Assembly (NCBI RefSeq): GCF_003172935.1
Contig: NZ_QGKS01000176.1
Span: 1 to 56,123, forward strand
Length of the DNA: 56,123 bases
Direction: 5' to 3'
DNA from: Micromonospora sicca
Lineage (GTDB): Bacteria; Actinomycetota; Actinomycetes; Mycobacteriales; Micromonosporaceae
Shown: positions 9,364 through 19,076 of the stretch, piece after piece
Numbering within the stretch: position 1 is the stretch's first letter
Layout of the letters: each line of letters starts with the position of its first letter
Translations under genes and position numbers: made by a program
The notes under the pieces: model-generated
Databases searched by the model: none
Told to the model about the DNA's origin: nothing
Seen by the model: only the letters and a program-made list of their open reading frames with translations

Positions 9364-9585
9364 TTACTTGTAGCGGTAGACGATGCGCCCGCGGGTCAGG
9401 TCGTACGGCGAGAGTTCGACGACGACCCGGTCCTCCGGCAGGATGCGGATGTAATGCTGCCGCATCTTGCCGCTGATGTGAGCCAGCACCTTGTGACCGT
9501 TCGCGAGCTCCACCCGGAACATGGCGTTCGGCAGGGGCTCGATGACCCGACCCTCGATCTCAATGGCTCCGTCTTTTTTCGGCAT
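9364..9585 (-). CDS. infA: Translation initiation factor IF-1
   Basis: 73-residue OB-fold protein that binds the 30S A site during initiation. The start [17 protein letters not shown] is canonical, with the conserved [18 protein letters not shown] and RGRIVYRYK at the end. A longer in-frame ORF from 9690 reads through non-conserved leader and was rejected. The gap to rpmJ is 93 nt. The 259 nt upstream hold no gene and probably contain the promoter of the infA-rpmJ-rpsM group. Confidence 0.97.
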   Translation of the reverse strand: MPKKDGAIEIEGRVIEPLPNAMFRVELANGHKVLAHISGKMRQHYIRILPEDRVVVELSPYDLTRGRIVYRYK

Positions 9586-9844
9586 GTCCTCCGCTGTCCT
9601 GACGTCGGTTACTCCGGACGGCCCACAACGTCTTACACGGGCTCCGACGGAAATCGTCGGGCCCGAGCCAGCCGCGGCTCCGACTCCCACCGAAGCGCAG
9701 GGTGGGCATGCCGGAGTGGACGCTGTGCGCCGATCTGAAAGTGTACGCCCGCCTGCGGTCCGTCGCCAAACCGACCACCCCGCACGTCACCCGCGCGGGA
9801 AAACGGACAGCCGGGGCGGATCCGTTCCGTGACGAGCGAAGACG

Positions 9845-10393
9845 CTACCGCTCCCCCGCCCGTCGGGCCTGCCGGCGGGCCAGGCGGCGCTCCCGCCGGT
9901 CGTCCCGGTGGCGAGGCTCACCGGCCGCCAGGCCGCCCGCCGTCCGCATCAGCAGCAGCGCGCCCCACGGCCCGAGCACCCACAGCGGCCAGTAGAAGAC
10001 CAACTCCCGGGCGCCGACGGCGGACAGCCCCCAGATCGCGGTCAGGATCGCGGCGACCCGCAGCCACGGCATCCACACCTCGAGCAGCCAGCCGCTCGGT
10101 GCGCCGGACGGCACCGGACCGGAGGTCGGGGCGGCCGGCGGCGGCGCGGGCGCGGCCACGTCGGCCGGGCCCGGCTGGCGCGGAGCCAGCGCCGACCGGT
10201 CCACCGGCGCCGGTCCGGGGAGGTCGGCCAGGACCTGGCCCAGTTCCCCGTACGTCTTCGCACCGTAGGCCCGTTGCAGCCGCTCGTCGTACTCGAACAG
10301 GTCGATCCGGCCCTCTTCGAGCGCGACCCGGAGCCGGTCCGCCGTCTCCTGCCGGTCCGCGTCGGCCGCCCGCATCCCGTCCCGCCCGTCCAT
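9845..10393 (-). CDS. DUF1707 membrane protein
   Basis: About 182 residues. The N-terminal DUF1707 domain (MRAADADRQETADRLRVAL, FEYDERLQRAYGAKTYGEL, residues about 8-60) is a small helical domain of unknown role, widespread in actinobacteria. A Pro/Ala linker follows, then two close hydrophobic helices (WLRVAAILTAIWGLSAV and FYWPLWVLGPWGALLLM) and an Arg-rich cytoplasmic tail. Start ambiguity: ATG 10393 or 10405. The gene interrupts the usual map-infA linkage. A function in membrane or cell-surface regulation is only a guess. Confidence 0.8.
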   Translation of the reverse strand: MDGRDGMRAADADRQETADRLRVALEEGRIDLFEYDERLQRAYGAKTYGELGQVLADLPGPAPVDRSALAPRQPGPADVAAPAPPPAAPTSGPVPSGAPSGWLLEVWMPWLRVAAILTAIWGLSAVGARELVFYWPLWVLGPWGALLLMRTAGGLAAGEPRHRDDRRERRLARRQARRAGER

Positions 10394-10683
10394 GCCGGCA
10401 AGCATGCCACCGTTCCGCCACCGGCGGGCAACCGGCGGCCGCGGCCGCAGCCGGATCCGGACAACGGGGACCAAGGGGCCCGGAGACCCCATCGCCGCGG
10501 CGCGGCCGATGCGTTCGCGACATCAGCTCCACAGCGCCCGCGACAGGAGCGTCCCGGGACGGCGGCCATCCCTCTCCGCCGCTAGTGCCGACGGGTGAAG
10601 CTCACCGGATCAGGCGCCGGCGGCAGCCCGGGCCCTGATCCACGGCAGGCGTCCGACGGCAGCCCGGGCCCGACGGTCGGCCG

Positions 10684-11535
10684 TCAGCGCGCCGGGGAGT
10701 CGGCGGACTGGCGAGCGGTCACCAGGTCGCCGAGGCGGGCGCGGCCGCCGTCCTCCGCGGTCAGCACCCAGACGCCGTCGTCCAGCAGCGCCATCGAGTG
10801 CTCGACGTGCGCCGCCATCGACCGGTCCCGGGTCACCACCGTCCAGCCGTCGCCCAGCTCCACCGTGCGCGGCGAACCCATGGTGATCATCGGCTCGATC
10901 GCCAGCGCCAGCCCGGGGACGAGGCGGGGGCCCTTGCCCGGCCGCCCGTGGTTGAGCACGTGCGGGTCCTGGTGCATCTCGGTGCCGATGCCGTGGCCGC
11001 CGTACCCGTCGACGATGCCGTACCGGCCGCCCTTGCGGACCGCGCTCTCCACGGCGTGCGAGATGTCGGTGAGTCGGCCCTTGCCGCTCGCCGCGCCCCG
11101 GGCGGCGGCGGCGATCCCGGCCCACATGGCGTCCTCGGCGACCGCGGCCATCTTCAGCAGGGCCGGGTCGACCTCGCCGACGCCGACGGTGATGGCGGCG
11201 TCGCCGTGCCAGCCGTTCAGCACGGCGCCACAGTCGATCGAGATCAGGTCCCCCTCGCGGAGCACCTGCTGCGATGACGGGATCGCGTGCACGACCTGCT
11301 CGTTGACCGAGGAGCAGATGGACGCCGGAAAGCCGTGGTAGCCCTTGAACGACGGGATCGCGCCGGCCCCGCGGATGGTCGACTCGGCAATCGCGTCGAG
11401 GTCGGCGGTGCTGACCCCGGGAGCGACCGCCTCCCGCATCAGACGCAGCGCACGGGCGACCACCAGACCGGCGGCCCGCATCTTCTCGATCTGGTCTGGG
11501 GTCTTCAGCTGGATGTCCAGCTGGGGACGACGCAT
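10684..11535 (-). CDS. map: Type I methionine aminopeptidase
   Basis: Removes the initiator methionine from nascent proteins; a dinuclear metal enzyme of 283 residues with a pita-bread fold. Metal ligands are visible as the Asp pair in SIDCGAVLNGWHGDAAIT, the His in GHGIGTEMHQDP, Glu in LALAIEPMI and Glu in AHVEHSMALL. The substrate-binding His is in KGYHGFPASICSSVNE. The start MRRPQLDIQLKTPDQIEKM was chosen over GTG/ATG codons further up. It follows adk across 91 nt containing a hairpin, so it may have a lower level than secY-adk. Confidence 0.96.
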   Translation of the reverse strand: MRRPQLDIQLKTPDQIEKMRAAGLVVARALRLMREAVAPGVSTADLDAIAESTIRGAGAIPSFKGYHGFPASICSSVNEQVVHAIPSSQQVLREGDLISIDCGAVLNGWHGDAAITVGVGEVDPALLKMAAVAEDAMWAGIAAAARGAASGKGRLTDISHAVESAVRKGGRYGIVDGYGGHGIGTEMHQDPHVLNHGRPGKGPRLVPGLALAIEPMITMGSPRTVELGDGWTVVTRDRSMAAHVEHSMALLDDGVWVLTAEDGGRARLGDLVTARQSADSPAR

Positions 11536-11560
11536 CGGAGCCGTAACCTTTCGTCGCGCG

Positions 11561-11595
11561 GAACAGCGGGGCACGTCGGACGTACCCCGCTGTTC
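11561..11595 (-). terminator. Hairpin between adk and map
   Basis: The arms gaacagcgggg (11561-11571) and ccccgctgttc (11585-11595) pair perfectly. The stem continues through a G-U pair (on the RNA) and three more pairs to a small loop, making about 15 bp. It lies 32 nt after the adk stop. Confidence 0.65.
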
Positions 11596-11626
11596 GCACT
11601 CTATCCGCCGGAGATCCGGCGGGACG

Positions 11627-12280
11627 TCAGCCGCCGTACGAGCGCAGGGCGTCGATGGCGCGGACGGTGACGTCCTCCACCGGCCCGGTCGCGTCGATGC
11701 CGACGAGCTTGCCCTGGGCGCCGTAGTAGTCGACCAGCGGCGCGGTCTTCTCCGCGTACTCCCGGAGGCGGGCGGCGATGGTCTCCGGCTTGTCGTCGTC
11801 GCGCTGGAACAGCTCGGCGCCGCAGCGGTCGCAGACGCCCTCGCGGGTGGTCGCGTCGAACTCGACGTGCCAGATCTTGCCGCAGCCCCGGCAGGTACGC
11901 CGGCCGGAGAGCCGTCGGATCACCTCGTCGTCGTCGACGACCAGTTCCAGCACCAGGTCGAGCGCCGTGCCGAGGTCGGCGAGGAGCTTGTCCAGCGCGG
12001 CGGCCTGCGGCGTGGTGCGCGGGAAGCCGTCGAGCAGGAAACCCTCGGCGGCGTCCGGCTCGGCGAGCCGGTCCCGCACCATGTTGATGGTGACCTCGTC
12101 CGGGACCAGCTTGCCGGCGTCCATGTAGCGCTTGGCCTCGACTCCCAGGGGCGTGCCCTGGGAGACGTTGGCCCGGAAGATGTCACCGGTCGAGATCTTC
12201 GGCACCGAGAGGTGGGCGGCGATGAACTCCGCCTGTGTGCCCTTGCCCGCGCCCGGCGGGCCAACCAGAACGAGTCGCAT
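11627..12280 (-). CDS. adk: Adenylate kinase (zinc-lid form)
   Basis: Interconverts ATP + AMP and 2 ADP; cytosolic, 217 residues. P-loop GPPGAGKGT at residues 7-15, AMP-binding STGDIFR, and [10 protein letters not shown] are present. The LID carries four cysteines (CRGCG ... CDRCG), the structural zinc site of long adenylate kinases. Its start abuts the secY stop with no spacer, so the two are translationally coupled. The secY-adk pair is the classic spc-operon end. Confidence 0.98.
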   Translation of the reverse strand: MRLVLVGPPGAGKGTQAEFIAAHLSVPKISTGDIFRANVSQGTPLGVEAKRYMDAGKLVPDEVTINMVRDRLAEPDAAEGFLLDGFPRTTPQAAALDKLLADLGTALDLVLELVVDDDEVIRRLSGRRTCRGCGKIWHVEFDATTREGVCDRCGAELFQRDDDKPETIAARLREYAEKTAPLVDYYGAQGKLVGIDATGPVEDVTVRAIDALRSYGG

Positions 12281-13609
12281 CTACCGCAGGAACCCTTCGT
12301 AGTTCCGCTGCATGAGTTGGCTCTCGATCTGCTTCACGGTCTCCAGACCGACGCCGACCATGATGAGCACAGCGGTGCCGCCGAACGGGAAGTTCTGGAA
12401 CTGCTGGTTGTCCAGCCAGATGAAGAAGAAGTTCGGCAGGATCGCGATGATGCCCAGGTAGAGCGCGCCCGGCAGGGTGATCCGGCTGAGGATGAAGTCG
12501 AGGTACTCGGCGGTCGGCTTGCCGGGGCGGATGCCCGGCACGAAACCGCCGTACTTCTTCATGTTGTCCGCGACCTCAGTCGGGTTGAACGTGATGGACA
12601 CGTAGAAGTACGTGAAGAAGATGATCAGCAGGAAGTAGATCGCGATGTGTTCCGGCGCGCTCGCCTTGACGATGTGGTTCTGGATCCAGGCCTGGGTCTT
12701 GCCCGGGTCGGTCTGGTTGAAGAACTGGAGCGCGAGCTGCGGCAGGTAGAGCAGCGACGAGGCGAAGATGACCGGGATCACACCGGCCTGGTTCACCTTG
12801 AGCGGGATGTAGGTGGAGGTGCCGCCGTACATCCGCCGGCCGATCATGCGCTTGGCGTACTGCACCGGGATCCGGCGCTGGGCCTGCTCGATGAAGGTGA
12901 CCGCGGTGATGACCAGCAGGACCAGGACGATGACCAGGGCGAACATCCCCCAGCCCTTGGTGGTCTTGATCTTCCAGCCCTCGCTGGGCAGCCGGGCCGC
13001 GATCGAGGTGAAGATCAGCACGGACATGCCGTTGCCGACACCCCGGTCGGTGATCAGCTCACCGAGCCACATCACCACGCCGGTGCCGGCGGTCATCGTC
13101 ATGACCAGGATGGTCAGGGTCAGCCAGTCCGGGATGCCGGTGTCCCGGGGGACGATCGGGAACTGGTCACAGCGGTTCTGGAACAGCTGCCCGGAGCGGG
13201 CCAGCGCCACGAACGCCGAGGACTGGAGGATGCCCAGGCCCAGCGTCAGGTAGCGGGTGTACTGGGTGATCTTCGCCTGACCGGCCTGGCCCTCCTTGCG
13301 GAGCTGCTCCAGCCGCGGGATGACCACCGTCAGCAGCTGCAGGATGATCGACGCGGTGATGTAGGGCATGATGCCCAGCGCGAAGACCGAGAGCTGCAGC
13401 AGCGCGCCGCCGGAGAAGAGGTCCAGCAGGTTCAGCACGCCAGTGCCGCTGCCCTGGATGGTGTCGAGACACTTCTGCACGTTGCCGTACGAGACACCCG
13501 GGCTCGGCAGCGTTGCGCCGAGCCGGTAGACCGCGATGATGCCTACTGTGAACAGCAGCTTCTTGCGCAGGTCAGGCGTACGGAACGCACTGAGAAAGGC
13601 GGACAGCAA
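12281..13609 (-). CDS. secY: Preprotein translocase subunit SecY
   Basis: Channel subunit of the Sec translocon, 442 residues with ten expected membrane helices. The N-terminal MLSAFLSAFRTPDLRKKLLF leads into helix 1. A plug region follows, and the cytosolic loops carry basic residues (KRMIGRRMYGG, RPGKPTAEYL), ending with the C-terminal MQRNYEGFLR. The start codon is TTG at 13609, supported by an AGGAGG about 7 nt upstream. It is separated from rplO by 235 nt with a hairpin, so secY-adk likely has its own promoter. Its partner secE is also in this window. Confidence 0.98.
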   Translation of the reverse strand: MLSAFLSAFRTPDLRKKLLFTVGIIAVYRLGATLPSPGVSYGNVQKCLDTIQGSGTGVLNLLDLFSGGALLQLSVFALGIMPYITASIILQLLTVVIPRLEQLRKEGQAGQAKITQYTRYLTLGLGILQSSAFVALARSGQLFQNRCDQFPIVPRDTGIPDWLTLTILVMTMTAGTGVVMWLGELITDRGVGNGMSVLIFTSIAARLPSEGWKIKTTKGWGMFALVIVLVLLVITAVTFIEQAQRRIPVQYAKRMIGRRMYGGTSTYIPLKVNQAGVIPVIFASSLLYLPQLALQFFNQTDPGKTQAWIQNHIVKASAPEHIAIYFLLIIFFTYFYVSITFNPTEVADNMKKYGGFVPGIRPGKPTAEYLDFILSRITLPGALYLGIIAILPNFFFIWLDNQQFQNFPFGGTAVLIMVGVGLETVKQIESQLMQRNYEGFLR

Positions 13610-13795
13610 CTTCTTCCTCCTGCGCGACGCGGGCCGCCGGTCATGATCCCTGGCGGAGCGGGGTGGGTGCCGGGCGAGTGCCCGATATCCATAGCTGGGA
13701 TGGGACTCTAACAGTCCGCCCCCGGTCCGGGCAGATGTGCCCGGCTACATAAACCGAATCCGATGTTACCCGGCGCACACGCACCAGGTAGACCA

Positions 13796-13833
13796 TGGCG
13801 CCCGCCCAGTCGGTCACAACTGAGCGGGCGCCA
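13796..13833 (-). terminator. Hairpin ending the spc ribosomal operon after rplO
   Basis: The arms tggcgcccgc (13796-13805) and gcgggcgcca (13824-13833) pair perfectly. After one mismatch four more pairs close an 8-nt loop. It begins 12 nt after the rplO stop and precedes secY. Confidence 0.7.
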
Positions 13834-13844
13834 CGGGTCCTGCC

Positions 13845-14288
13845 TTACAGCTCGGTGACGGAGCCACCGGCGGCGGTGATCTTCTCCTTGGCCGACGCGC
13901 TGAACGCGTGCGCCGACACCTGGAGGGCCACCCCGCCGAGGTCGCCGGTGCCGAGGACCTTGACCGGCTGGCCCTTGCGGACCGCGCCGGCCTCGACCAG
14001 CTCGATCGGGCCGACCTGGCCGCCGTTCGGGAAGAGCTCGGCGAGCCGGTCCAGGTTGACCACCTGGAAGACGACCTTGAACTTGTTCTTGAAGCCCTTC
14101 AGCTTCGGCAGGCGCATGTGGATGGGCATCTGCCCACCCTCGAACGCTGCCGAGACGTTCTTGCGGGCCTTGGTGCCCTTGGTGCCGCGACCGGCGGTCT
14201 TGCCCTTGGAGCCCTCACCGCGACCCACGCGGGTCTTCGCGGTCTTGGCACCGGGCGCCGGGCGCAGGTGGTGGACCTTGATCGTCAT
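13845..14288 (-). CDS. rplO: 50S ribosomal protein L15
   Basis: Late-assembly 23S-binding protein, 147 residues. The Gly/Arg/Lys-rich N-terminal extension ([20 protein letters not shown]) threads into rRNA. The C-terminal globular part ends [17 protein letters not shown] ... SVTEL. Its ATG overlaps the rpmD stop by one base (TAATG), indicating coupled translation. Confidence 0.98.
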   Translation of the reverse strand: MTIKVHHLRPAPGAKTAKTRVGRGEGSKGKTAGRGTKGTKARKNVSAAFEGGQMPIHMRLPKLKGFKNKFKVVFQVVNLDRLAELFPNGGQVGPIELVEAGAVRKGQPVKVLGTGDLGGVALQVSAHAFSASAKEKITAAGGSVTEL

Positions 14289-14470
14289 TACTCGACCTCC
14301 TCGACCTTCACGAGGTGGTTGACCGTGAAGATCATGCCGCGGATCTCCGGACGATCCTCCTTGACCACCACGTCGTTGATCCGCTTGAGACCGAGCGAAC
14401 GCAGCGAGTCACGCTGGTTCTGCTTGGTCCCGATCTCGGACCGGACCTGGGTGACCTTCAGGCGAGCCAT
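14288..14470 (-). CDS. rpmD: 50S ribosomal protein L30
   Basis: 60-residue protein starting [20 protein letters not shown] and ending HLVKVEEVE. The length and the [16 protein letters not shown] segment are diagnostic of the short bacterial L30. The much longer open frame upstream belongs to antisense/overlapping sequence of rpsE. It overlaps both neighbours by one base (rpsE TGATG, rplO TAATG), a tightly coupled trio. Confidence 0.97.
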   Translation of the reverse strand: MARLKVTQVRSEIGTKQNQRDSLRSLGLKRINDVVVKEDRPEIRGMIFTVNHLVKVEEVE

Positions 14471-15084
14471 CAGGAAGCCACCCCCGCCCGCGACGCCAGC
14501 ATGGCGGCCGGCGCGACGTCCTCGACCGGCAGACCACGACGGGCCGCGACCTGCTCCGGGGACTCGAGCCCCTTCAGGGCCGCCACCGTGGCGTGCACGA
14601 TGTTGATCGGGTTCGACGAGCCGAGGCTCTTGGAGAGCACGTCGTGGATGCCCGCGCACTCCAGCACGGCACGCACCGGACCACCGGCGATGACGCCCGT
14701 ACCGGCCGAGGCCGGCTTGAGCAGCACCACACCGGCCGCGGCCTCGCCCTGCACCGGGTGCGGGATCGACTGGCCGATCCGCGGCACCTTGAAGAAGTGC
14801 TTCTTGGCCTCCTCGACACCCTTGGCGATCGCCGCGGGCACCTCCTTGGCCTTTCCATAGCCCACACCGACGGTGCCGTCGCCGTCGCCCACGATCACCA
14901 GGGCGGTGAAGCTGAAGCGACGACCACCCTTCACGACCTTGGCGACGCGGTTGATCGCGACGACCCGCTCGAGGTGCGGGGTCTTCTCGACGGGCGCGTT
15001 TCCGCGGCCGCCCTCACGGCGGTTGTCGCGGCGACCACCCTCGTTGCCACCGGACCCGCCGCCACGGCGCTGTTGACCTGGCAT
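14470..15084 (-). CDS. rpsE: 30S ribosomal protein S5
   Basis: Decoding-fidelity protein at the 30S shoulder, 204 residues. The double-stranded-RNA-binding fold [19 protein letters not shown] and the C-terminal domain ([16 protein letters not shown]) are intact. A Gly/Arg-rich N-terminal extension of about 30 residues is typical of actinobacteria. The VVKGGRRF loop region, where spectinomycin-resistance changes usually fall, looks standard. It lies 33 nt downstream of rplR. Confidence 0.97.
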   Translation of the reverse strand: MPGQQRRGGGSGGNEGGRRDNRREGGRGNAPVEKTPHLERVVAINRVAKVVKGGRRFSFTALVIVGDGDGTVGVGYGKAKEVPAAIAKGVEEAKKHFFKVPRIGQSIPHPVQGEAAAGVVLLKPASAGTGVIAGGPVRAVLECAGIHDVLSKSLGSSNPINIVHATVAALKGLESPEQVAARRGLPVEDVAPAAMLASRAGVAS

Positions 15085-15117
15085 CAGCAGCCTTCCTTCT
15101 CTCTCGTGACGGGGTTT

Positions 15118-15507
15118 CTAGAACTCGAGCCCGGCTTCGCGGGCGGCGTCGGCAAGCGCGGCGACCCGCCCCGCGTACCGGTTGCCACCGCGGTCGAAGA
15201 CGACCTTCGAGATGCCGGCGGCCTTGGCCCGCTCGGCGAGCAGCGCGCCGACCTTGCCGGCCAGGGCGCTCTTGTCGCCCTCGGCGCCGCGCAGCGAGGC
15301 GTCCAGGGTCGAGGCCGACGCCAGGGTGTGACCCTTGGTGTCGTCCACGATCTGGGCGACGATGTGCCGCAGGGAGCGGGTGACGACCAGGCGGGGACGC
15401 TCGGTGGTGCCGCTGATGTTCTTGCGGACCCGGAAGTGCCGGCGCGCACGCCCGACGGCGCGCTTGGCGGCGACGCCGCGGCGGCGCTTGAGCAGCGTGG
15501 CGCTCAC
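15118..15507 (-). CDS. rplR: 50S ribosomal protein L18
   Basis: 5S rRNA-binding protein, 129 residues, with the [13 protein letters not shown] and [13 protein letters not shown] segments and the C-terminal [14 protein letters not shown] ... AREAGLEF. The start codon is GTG at 15507. It overlaps the rplF stop by 4 nt (GTGA), indicating coupled translation with L6. Confidence 0.97.
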   Translation of the reverse strand: MSATLLKRRRGVAAKRAVGRARRHFRVRKNISGTTERPRLVVTRSLRHIVAQIVDDTKGHTLASASTLDASLRGAEGDKSALAGKVGALLAERAKAAGISKVVFDRGGNRYAGRVAALADAAREAGLEF

Positions 15508-16046
15508 TTCTTACCTGCCTTTCCAGCCTTGCGGCGGATGATCTCGCCCTGGTACTTGACGCCCTTGCCCTTGTAGGGCTCCGGCGGGCGGATCTTCCGG
15601 ATGTTGGCGGCGACCTCGCCGACCTGCTGCTTGTCGATGCCGGCCACGTGGAACAGGGTCGGCCGCTCCACCGTGAAGGTGATGCCGTCCGGGGCGGGCA
15701 CCAGCACCGGGTGCGAGAACCCGAGCGCGAACTCCAGGTCCTTGCCCTTGGCGGTGACGCGGTAACCGGTGCCGGCGATCTCGAGGCTCTTGCGGTAGCC
15801 CTCGGTGACCCCGACGATCATGTTGGCGACCAGCGTACGGCTCAGGCCGTGCAGCTCCTTCGCCTTGCGCTCGTCGTTCGGCCGGTTGACGTGCAGCTCG
15901 CCGTCCTCGCCCCGCTCCGCCGTGATCGGCTCGGCCAGGACGTGGCTCAGCTCGCCCTTCGGGCCCTTGACCTTGACGGTCTGGCCCTCGATCGTGATCT
16001 CGACGCCGGCTGGCACCGGGATCGACTTACGTCCAATACGCGACAT
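15504..16046 (-). CDS. rplF: 50S ribosomal protein L6
   Basis: Protein near the factor-binding site, 180 residues with two repeated alpha/beta domains. The start [17 protein letters not shown] is canonical. The longer frame from 16094 adds sequence that overlaps the ribosome-binding region and was rejected. The C-terminal motif [14 protein letters not shown] is diagnostic. It follows rpsH by 16 nt. Confidence 0.97.
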   Translation of the reverse strand: MSRIGRKSIPVPAGVEITIEGQTVKVKGPKGELSHVLAEPITAERGEDGELHVNRPNDERKAKELHGLSRTLVANMIVGVTEGYRKSLEIAGTGYRVTAKGKDLEFALGFSHPVLVPAPDGITFTVERPTLFHVAGIDKQQVGEVAANIRKIRPPEPYKGKGVKYQGEIIRRKAGKAGKK

Positions 16047-16062
16047 TTCTACCTGTCTCCCG

Positions 16063-16470
16063 TTACCAGACGAAGGCGAGGACTTCCCCGCCAACGCTCC
16101 GCTTGCGGGCCTGCCGGTCGGTGAGCAGCCCCTGGGACGTCGAAATGATCGCCACGCCCAGCCCGCCGAGCACCCGCGGGAGCCCGTCCGACTTGGCGTA
16201 CACCCGGAGACCGGGCTTGGACACGCGCTTGATGCCGGCCAGGCTCCGCTCGCGGTTCTGGCCGTACTTCAGCTCGACGACCAGTCGCTTGCCGACGGCG
16301 CCCTCTTCGGGCTCCTCGACCGACCAGGTGGCGATGTAACCCTCGGCCTTGAGGACCTCGGCGATGTTCGCCTTGATCTTCGAGTAGGGCATCTTCACCT
16401 GGTCGTGGTACGCCTGGTTGGCGTTACGCAGACGCGTGAGCATGTCTGCGATCGGGTCGGTCATCGTCAT
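16063..16470 (-). CDS. rpsH: 30S ribosomal protein S8
   Basis: Central-domain 16S-binding protein, 135 residues, starting [17 protein letters not shown] with the C-terminal [20 protein letters not shown] that contacts helix 21. In E. coli S8 represses the spc operon by binding its mRNA near rplE. No such site was identified by eye here, although a small GC hairpin (16499-16517) sits in the 95-nt gap after rpsN. Confidence 0.97.
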   Translation of the reverse strand: MTMTDPIADMLTRLRNANQAYHDQVKMPYSKIKANIAEVLKAEGYIATWSVEEPEEGAVGKRLVVELKYGQNRERSLAGIKRVSKPGLRVYAKSDGLPRVLGGLGVAIISTSQGLLTDRQARKRSVGGEVLAFVW

Positions 16471-16565
16471 GAATTCGTCAACCTTTCTCGCCGGGGTTCC
16501 CCGGGCATTGCCCGGGGCCTACGGCGAAGAGACAGTTCAGCCAACGCGCAGAGCGCGCCGAGCTA

Positions 16566-16751
16566 TTACCAGGAAGCCTTGGACACGCCGGGCAGCTCAC
16601 CGCGGTGGGCCATCTCCCGGATGCACACCCGGCAGAGACCGAACTTGCGGTAGACCGCCTTCGGACGCCCGCACCGCTGGCAGCGGGTGTACGCGCGAAC
16701 CGAGAACTTCGGCTTCGCGGCCGCCTTGATGATCAGCGCCTTCTTGGCCAT
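16566..16751 (-). CDS. rpsN: 30S ribosomal protein S14, zinc type
   Basis: Short C+ form, 61 residues. It has four zinc cysteines in the pattern CQRCG ... CRVC and ends [16 protein letters not shown]. The short zinc form is the constitutive one in actinobacteria, and a zinc-independent paralogue is often encoded elsewhere under Zur control. Only 1 nt separates it from rplE. Confidence 0.98.
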   Translation of the reverse strand: MAKKALIIKAAAKPKFSVRAYTRCQRCGRPKAVYRKFGLCRVCIREMAHRGELPGVSKASW

Positions 16752-16752
16752 C

Positions 16753-17322
16753 TCAGTTCTCCTTGAACGGGAAGCCCAGGAGCTTGAGCAGCGCCCGGCC
16801 CTCGTCGTCGGTCGTGGCGGTCGTGACCACCGTGATGTCCATGCCCCGCTGGCGATCGATCTTGTCCTGGTCGATCTCGTGGAACACCGACTGCTCGGTC
16901 AGACCGAACGTGTAGTTGCCGTGCCCGTCGAGCTTGCGCCCGTCCAGGCCGCGGAAGTCGCGGATACGCGGCAGCGCGATGGACAGCAGCCGGTCCAGGA
17001 ACTCCCACATCCGGTCGCCGCGCAGGGTCACCTTCGCGCCGATCGGCATGCCCTCACGCAGCTTGAACTGCGCGATGGACTTGGTCGCCCGCCGCACCTG
17101 CGGCTTCTGGCCGGTGATCGTGGCGAGGTCGCGGACCGCGCCGTCGATCAGCTTGGCGTCCCGAGCGGCCTCGCCGACACCCATGTTGACGACGATCTTG
17201 ACCAGCCGCGGCACCTGCATGGGGTTGCCGTAGTTGTGCTGCTTCTGCAGCTCGGCCACGATCTCGTTGCGGTACCGCTCCTTGAGGCGCGGCATGGTCT
17301 TGGTTTCGGTAGCCGTGGTCAT
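16753..17322 (-). CDS. rplE: 50S ribosomal protein L5
   Basis: 5S rRNA-binding protein that bridges the central protuberance, 189 residues from the ATG at 17322. A GTG three bases upstream (17325) is an alternative. The hallmark segments [40 protein letters not shown] ([13 protein letters not shown]) and [16 protein letters not shown] are present. The ATG overlaps the rplX stop (TGATG). Confidence 0.97.
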   Translation of the reverse strand: MTTATETKTMPRLKERYRNEIVAELQKQHNYGNPMQVPRLVKIVVNMGVGEAARDAKLIDGAVRDLATITGQKPQVRRATKSIAQFKLREGMPIGAKVTLRGDRMWEFLDRLLSIALPRIRDFRGLDGRKLDGHGNYTFGLTEQSVFHEIDQDKIDRQRGMDITVVTTATTDDEGRALLKLLGFPFKEN

Positions 17323-17642
17323 CACAGGTCCTTACCGGTGCTACGCGCGATGCGGACCTTCTGGCCGTTGTCGTCGATCCGGTAACCGACCCGGGTCGGC
17401 TTCCCGTCGGAGTCCAGGACCTGCACGTTCGAGACGTGGATCGGGGCCTCCTGGGTGACGATGCCACCGGTCTTGGCGCCACGCTGGGTGGTGCTGATGC
17501 GGGTGTGCTTCTTGACCCGGTTCACGCCCTCGACCAGGACCTTGTCCTGCCGCGGGTAGGCCGCGATGACCTTACCCTTGGCACCCTTGTCCTTGCCGGC
17601 GATGACGACGACCGTGTCGCCCTTCTTGACCTTCACGGTCAC
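17322..17642 (-). CDS. rplX: 50S ribosomal protein L24
   Basis: Assembly-initiator protein, about 106 residues with an N-terminal KOW motif ([17 protein letters not shown]) and [11 protein letters not shown]. There are two GTG candidates. The one at 17642 overlaps the rplN stop as GTGA and lies close behind GGAGG. The one at 17636 would be two residues shorter. The long frame upstream is out-of-frame reading of rplN. It is coupled to rplN and rplE. Confidence 0.96.
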   Translation of the reverse strand: MTVKVKKGDTVVVIAGKDKGAKGKVIAAYPRQDKVLVEGVNRVKKHTRISTTQRGAKTGGIVTQEAPIHVSNVQVLDSDGKPTRVGYRIDDNGQKVRIARSTGKDL

Positions 17643-18007
17643 AACACCTCCGGCGCGAGAGAGATGATCTTCATGAACCGCTTGTCCCGCAGCTCGCGAC
17701 CCACCGGGCCGAAGATACGGGTACCGCGCGGGTCCCCACCGTCCTTGATGATGACGGCGGCGTTCTCGTCGAAGCGGATGTACGACCCGTCCGGCCGCCG
17801 CCTCTCCTTGGCGGTGCGAACGACGACGGCCTTGACGACGTCGCCCTTCTTCACACCGGCACCGGGGATCGCGTCCTTGACGGTGGCCACGATGACGTCG
17901 CCGATGCTCGCGTAGCGCCGACCGGAGCCACCGAGAACCCGGATGCACAGGATCTCCCGGGCACCCGTGTTGTCGGCGACGCGCAGTCGCGACTCCTGCT
18001 GAATCAC
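17639..18007 (-). CDS. rplN: 50S ribosomal protein L14
   Basis: 122-residue protein at the subunit interface, starting [19 protein letters not shown], with [19 protein letters not shown] and [23 protein letters not shown]. It is the first gene of the spc operon. The hairpin at 18032-18057 lies just before it and after rpsQ, and marks the S10/spc boundary. Confidence 0.98.
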   Translation of the reverse strand: MIQQESRLRVADNTGAREILCIRVLGGSGRRYASIGDVIVATVKDAIPGAGVKKGDVVKAVVVRTAKERRRPDGSYIRFDENAAVIIKDGGDPRGTRIFGPVGRELRDKRFMKIISLAPEVL

Positions 18008-18031
18008 GTCTATCTCCTATGTCTGCCGGTT

Positions 18032-18057
18032 CTCCGGCCGCCCGGAGGCGGCCGGAG
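18032..18057 (-). terminator. Hairpin between rpsQ and rplN (S10/spc boundary)
   Basis: An 11-bp perfect stem (18032-18042 with 18047-18057, arm ctccggccgcc) with tetraloop cgga lies in the 97-nt gap. There is no T-tail, so read-through or processing is possible. Confidence 0.6.
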
Positions 18058-18104
18058 CCTGGCGGAACCTGCGCCCGACCATGCCGGCCGAGCTCGAGCC
18101 TTCG

Positions 18105-18383
18105 CTACTTGGCCTTCTCGAGGATCTCCACGAGCCGCCAACGCTTGGTGGCGGAGAGCGGCCGGGTCTCCATGATCAGGACCCGGTCGCCGATCCCGGC
18201 GGAGTTCTGCTCGTCGTGCACCTTCAGCTTGCTGGTCCGGCGCATGATCTTGCCGTACAGCGCGTGCTTGACCCGGTCCTCGACCTCGACCACGACGGTC
18301 TTTTCCATCTTGTCGCTGACCACGAGGCCCTCACGAACCTTGCGACGCGAGCGCTGGGCGCTCGCCGTGGTGTTCTCGCTCAT
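18105..18383 (-). CDS. rpsQ: 30S ribosomal protein S17
   Basis: OB-fold primary binder of 16S rRNA, 92 residues. [35 protein letters not shown] and the terminal [12 protein letters not shown] identify it. The N-terminal ten residues ([11 protein letters not shown]) are polar and disordered. It lies 31 nt after rpmC at the end of the S10 operon. Confidence 0.97.
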   Translation of the reverse strand: MSENTTASAQRSRRKVREGLVVSDKMEKTVVVEVEDRVKHALYGKIMRRTSKLKVHDEQNSAGIGDRVLIMETRPLSATKRWRLVEILEKAK

Positions 18384-18414
18384 GCTCGAGCCCCCTTACC
18401 CTCGCTCCGCTCGC

Positions 18415-18648
18415 TCACGAAGTCACCTCAGTCGGCGCGGCCGAGAGACCCAGCTCGCGCTCACGCATGATCGTGTAGATCCGGGCGATCTCCCGACGGA
18501 TGACCTGCAGCCGCCGGTTGTTGTCCAGCTGCCCGGTTGCGGCCTGCACGCGGAGGTTGAACAGCTCCGCCTTGGCCTCACGCAGCTTCGTGACCAGCTC
18601 CTCCTCGGAGAGCTCACGCAGCTCGGAAGGCTTGACGCCCGCTGCCAT
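18415..18648 (-). CDS. rpmC: 50S ribosomal protein L29
   Basis: 77-residue two-helix protein at the tunnel exit, where signal recognition particle and trigger factor dock. It is recognised by [32 protein letters not shown] and the terminal RRVIR-type [16 protein letters not shown]. Its ATG overlaps the rplP stop by one base (TGATG). Confidence 0.97.
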   Translation of the reverse strand: MAAGVKPSELRELSEEELVTKLREAKAELFNLRVQAATGQLDNNRRLQVIRREIARIYTIMRERELGLSAAPTEVTS

Positions 18649-19073
18649 CAGGATTCACCCACTTCGCGCGTAACAATGCGGCACTTCATCGGGAGCTTGT
18701 GGATCGCGCGACGCATCGCTTCTCGCGCGATCTGCTCGTTGGGGAAGGACATCTCGAAGAGAACCCGCCCCGGCTTGACGTTGGCGACCCACCACTCGGG
18801 CGAACCCTTACCGGAACCCATCCGGGTTTCGGCCGGCTTCTTGGTCAGCGCCTGGTCCGGGAAGATCGTGATCCAGACCTTGCCGCCACGCTTGATGTGA
18901 CGGGTCATCGCGATACGCGCCGACTCGATCTGCCGGTTGGTCACGTACGCCGGCTCGAGAGCCTGGATCCCGAACTCGCCGAACACCACCCGGTTACCAC
19001 CCTTGGACGCGCCGTGGCGGTCCGGGTGGTGCGGCTTGCGGAAGCCCTTCGGGGGCTTGCGCGGCATCAGCAT
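18648..19073 (-). CDS. rplP: 50S ribosomal protein L16
   Basis: A-site protein near the peptidyl-transferase centre, 141 residues. The start [19 protein letters not shown] is followed by [21 protein letters not shown] and [18 protein letters not shown], all diagnostic. The arginine hydroxylated in some bacteria lies in the KPAETRMG loop. It sits 3 nt after rpsC. Confidence 0.98.
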   Translation of the reverse strand: MLMPRKPPKGFRKPHHPDRHGASKGGNRVVFGEFGIQALEPAYVTNRQIESARIAMTRHIKRGGKVWITIFPDQALTKKPAETRMGSGKGSPEWWVANVKPGRVLFEMSFPNEQIAREAMRRAIHKLPMKCRIVTREVGES

Positions 19074-19076
19074 CTG

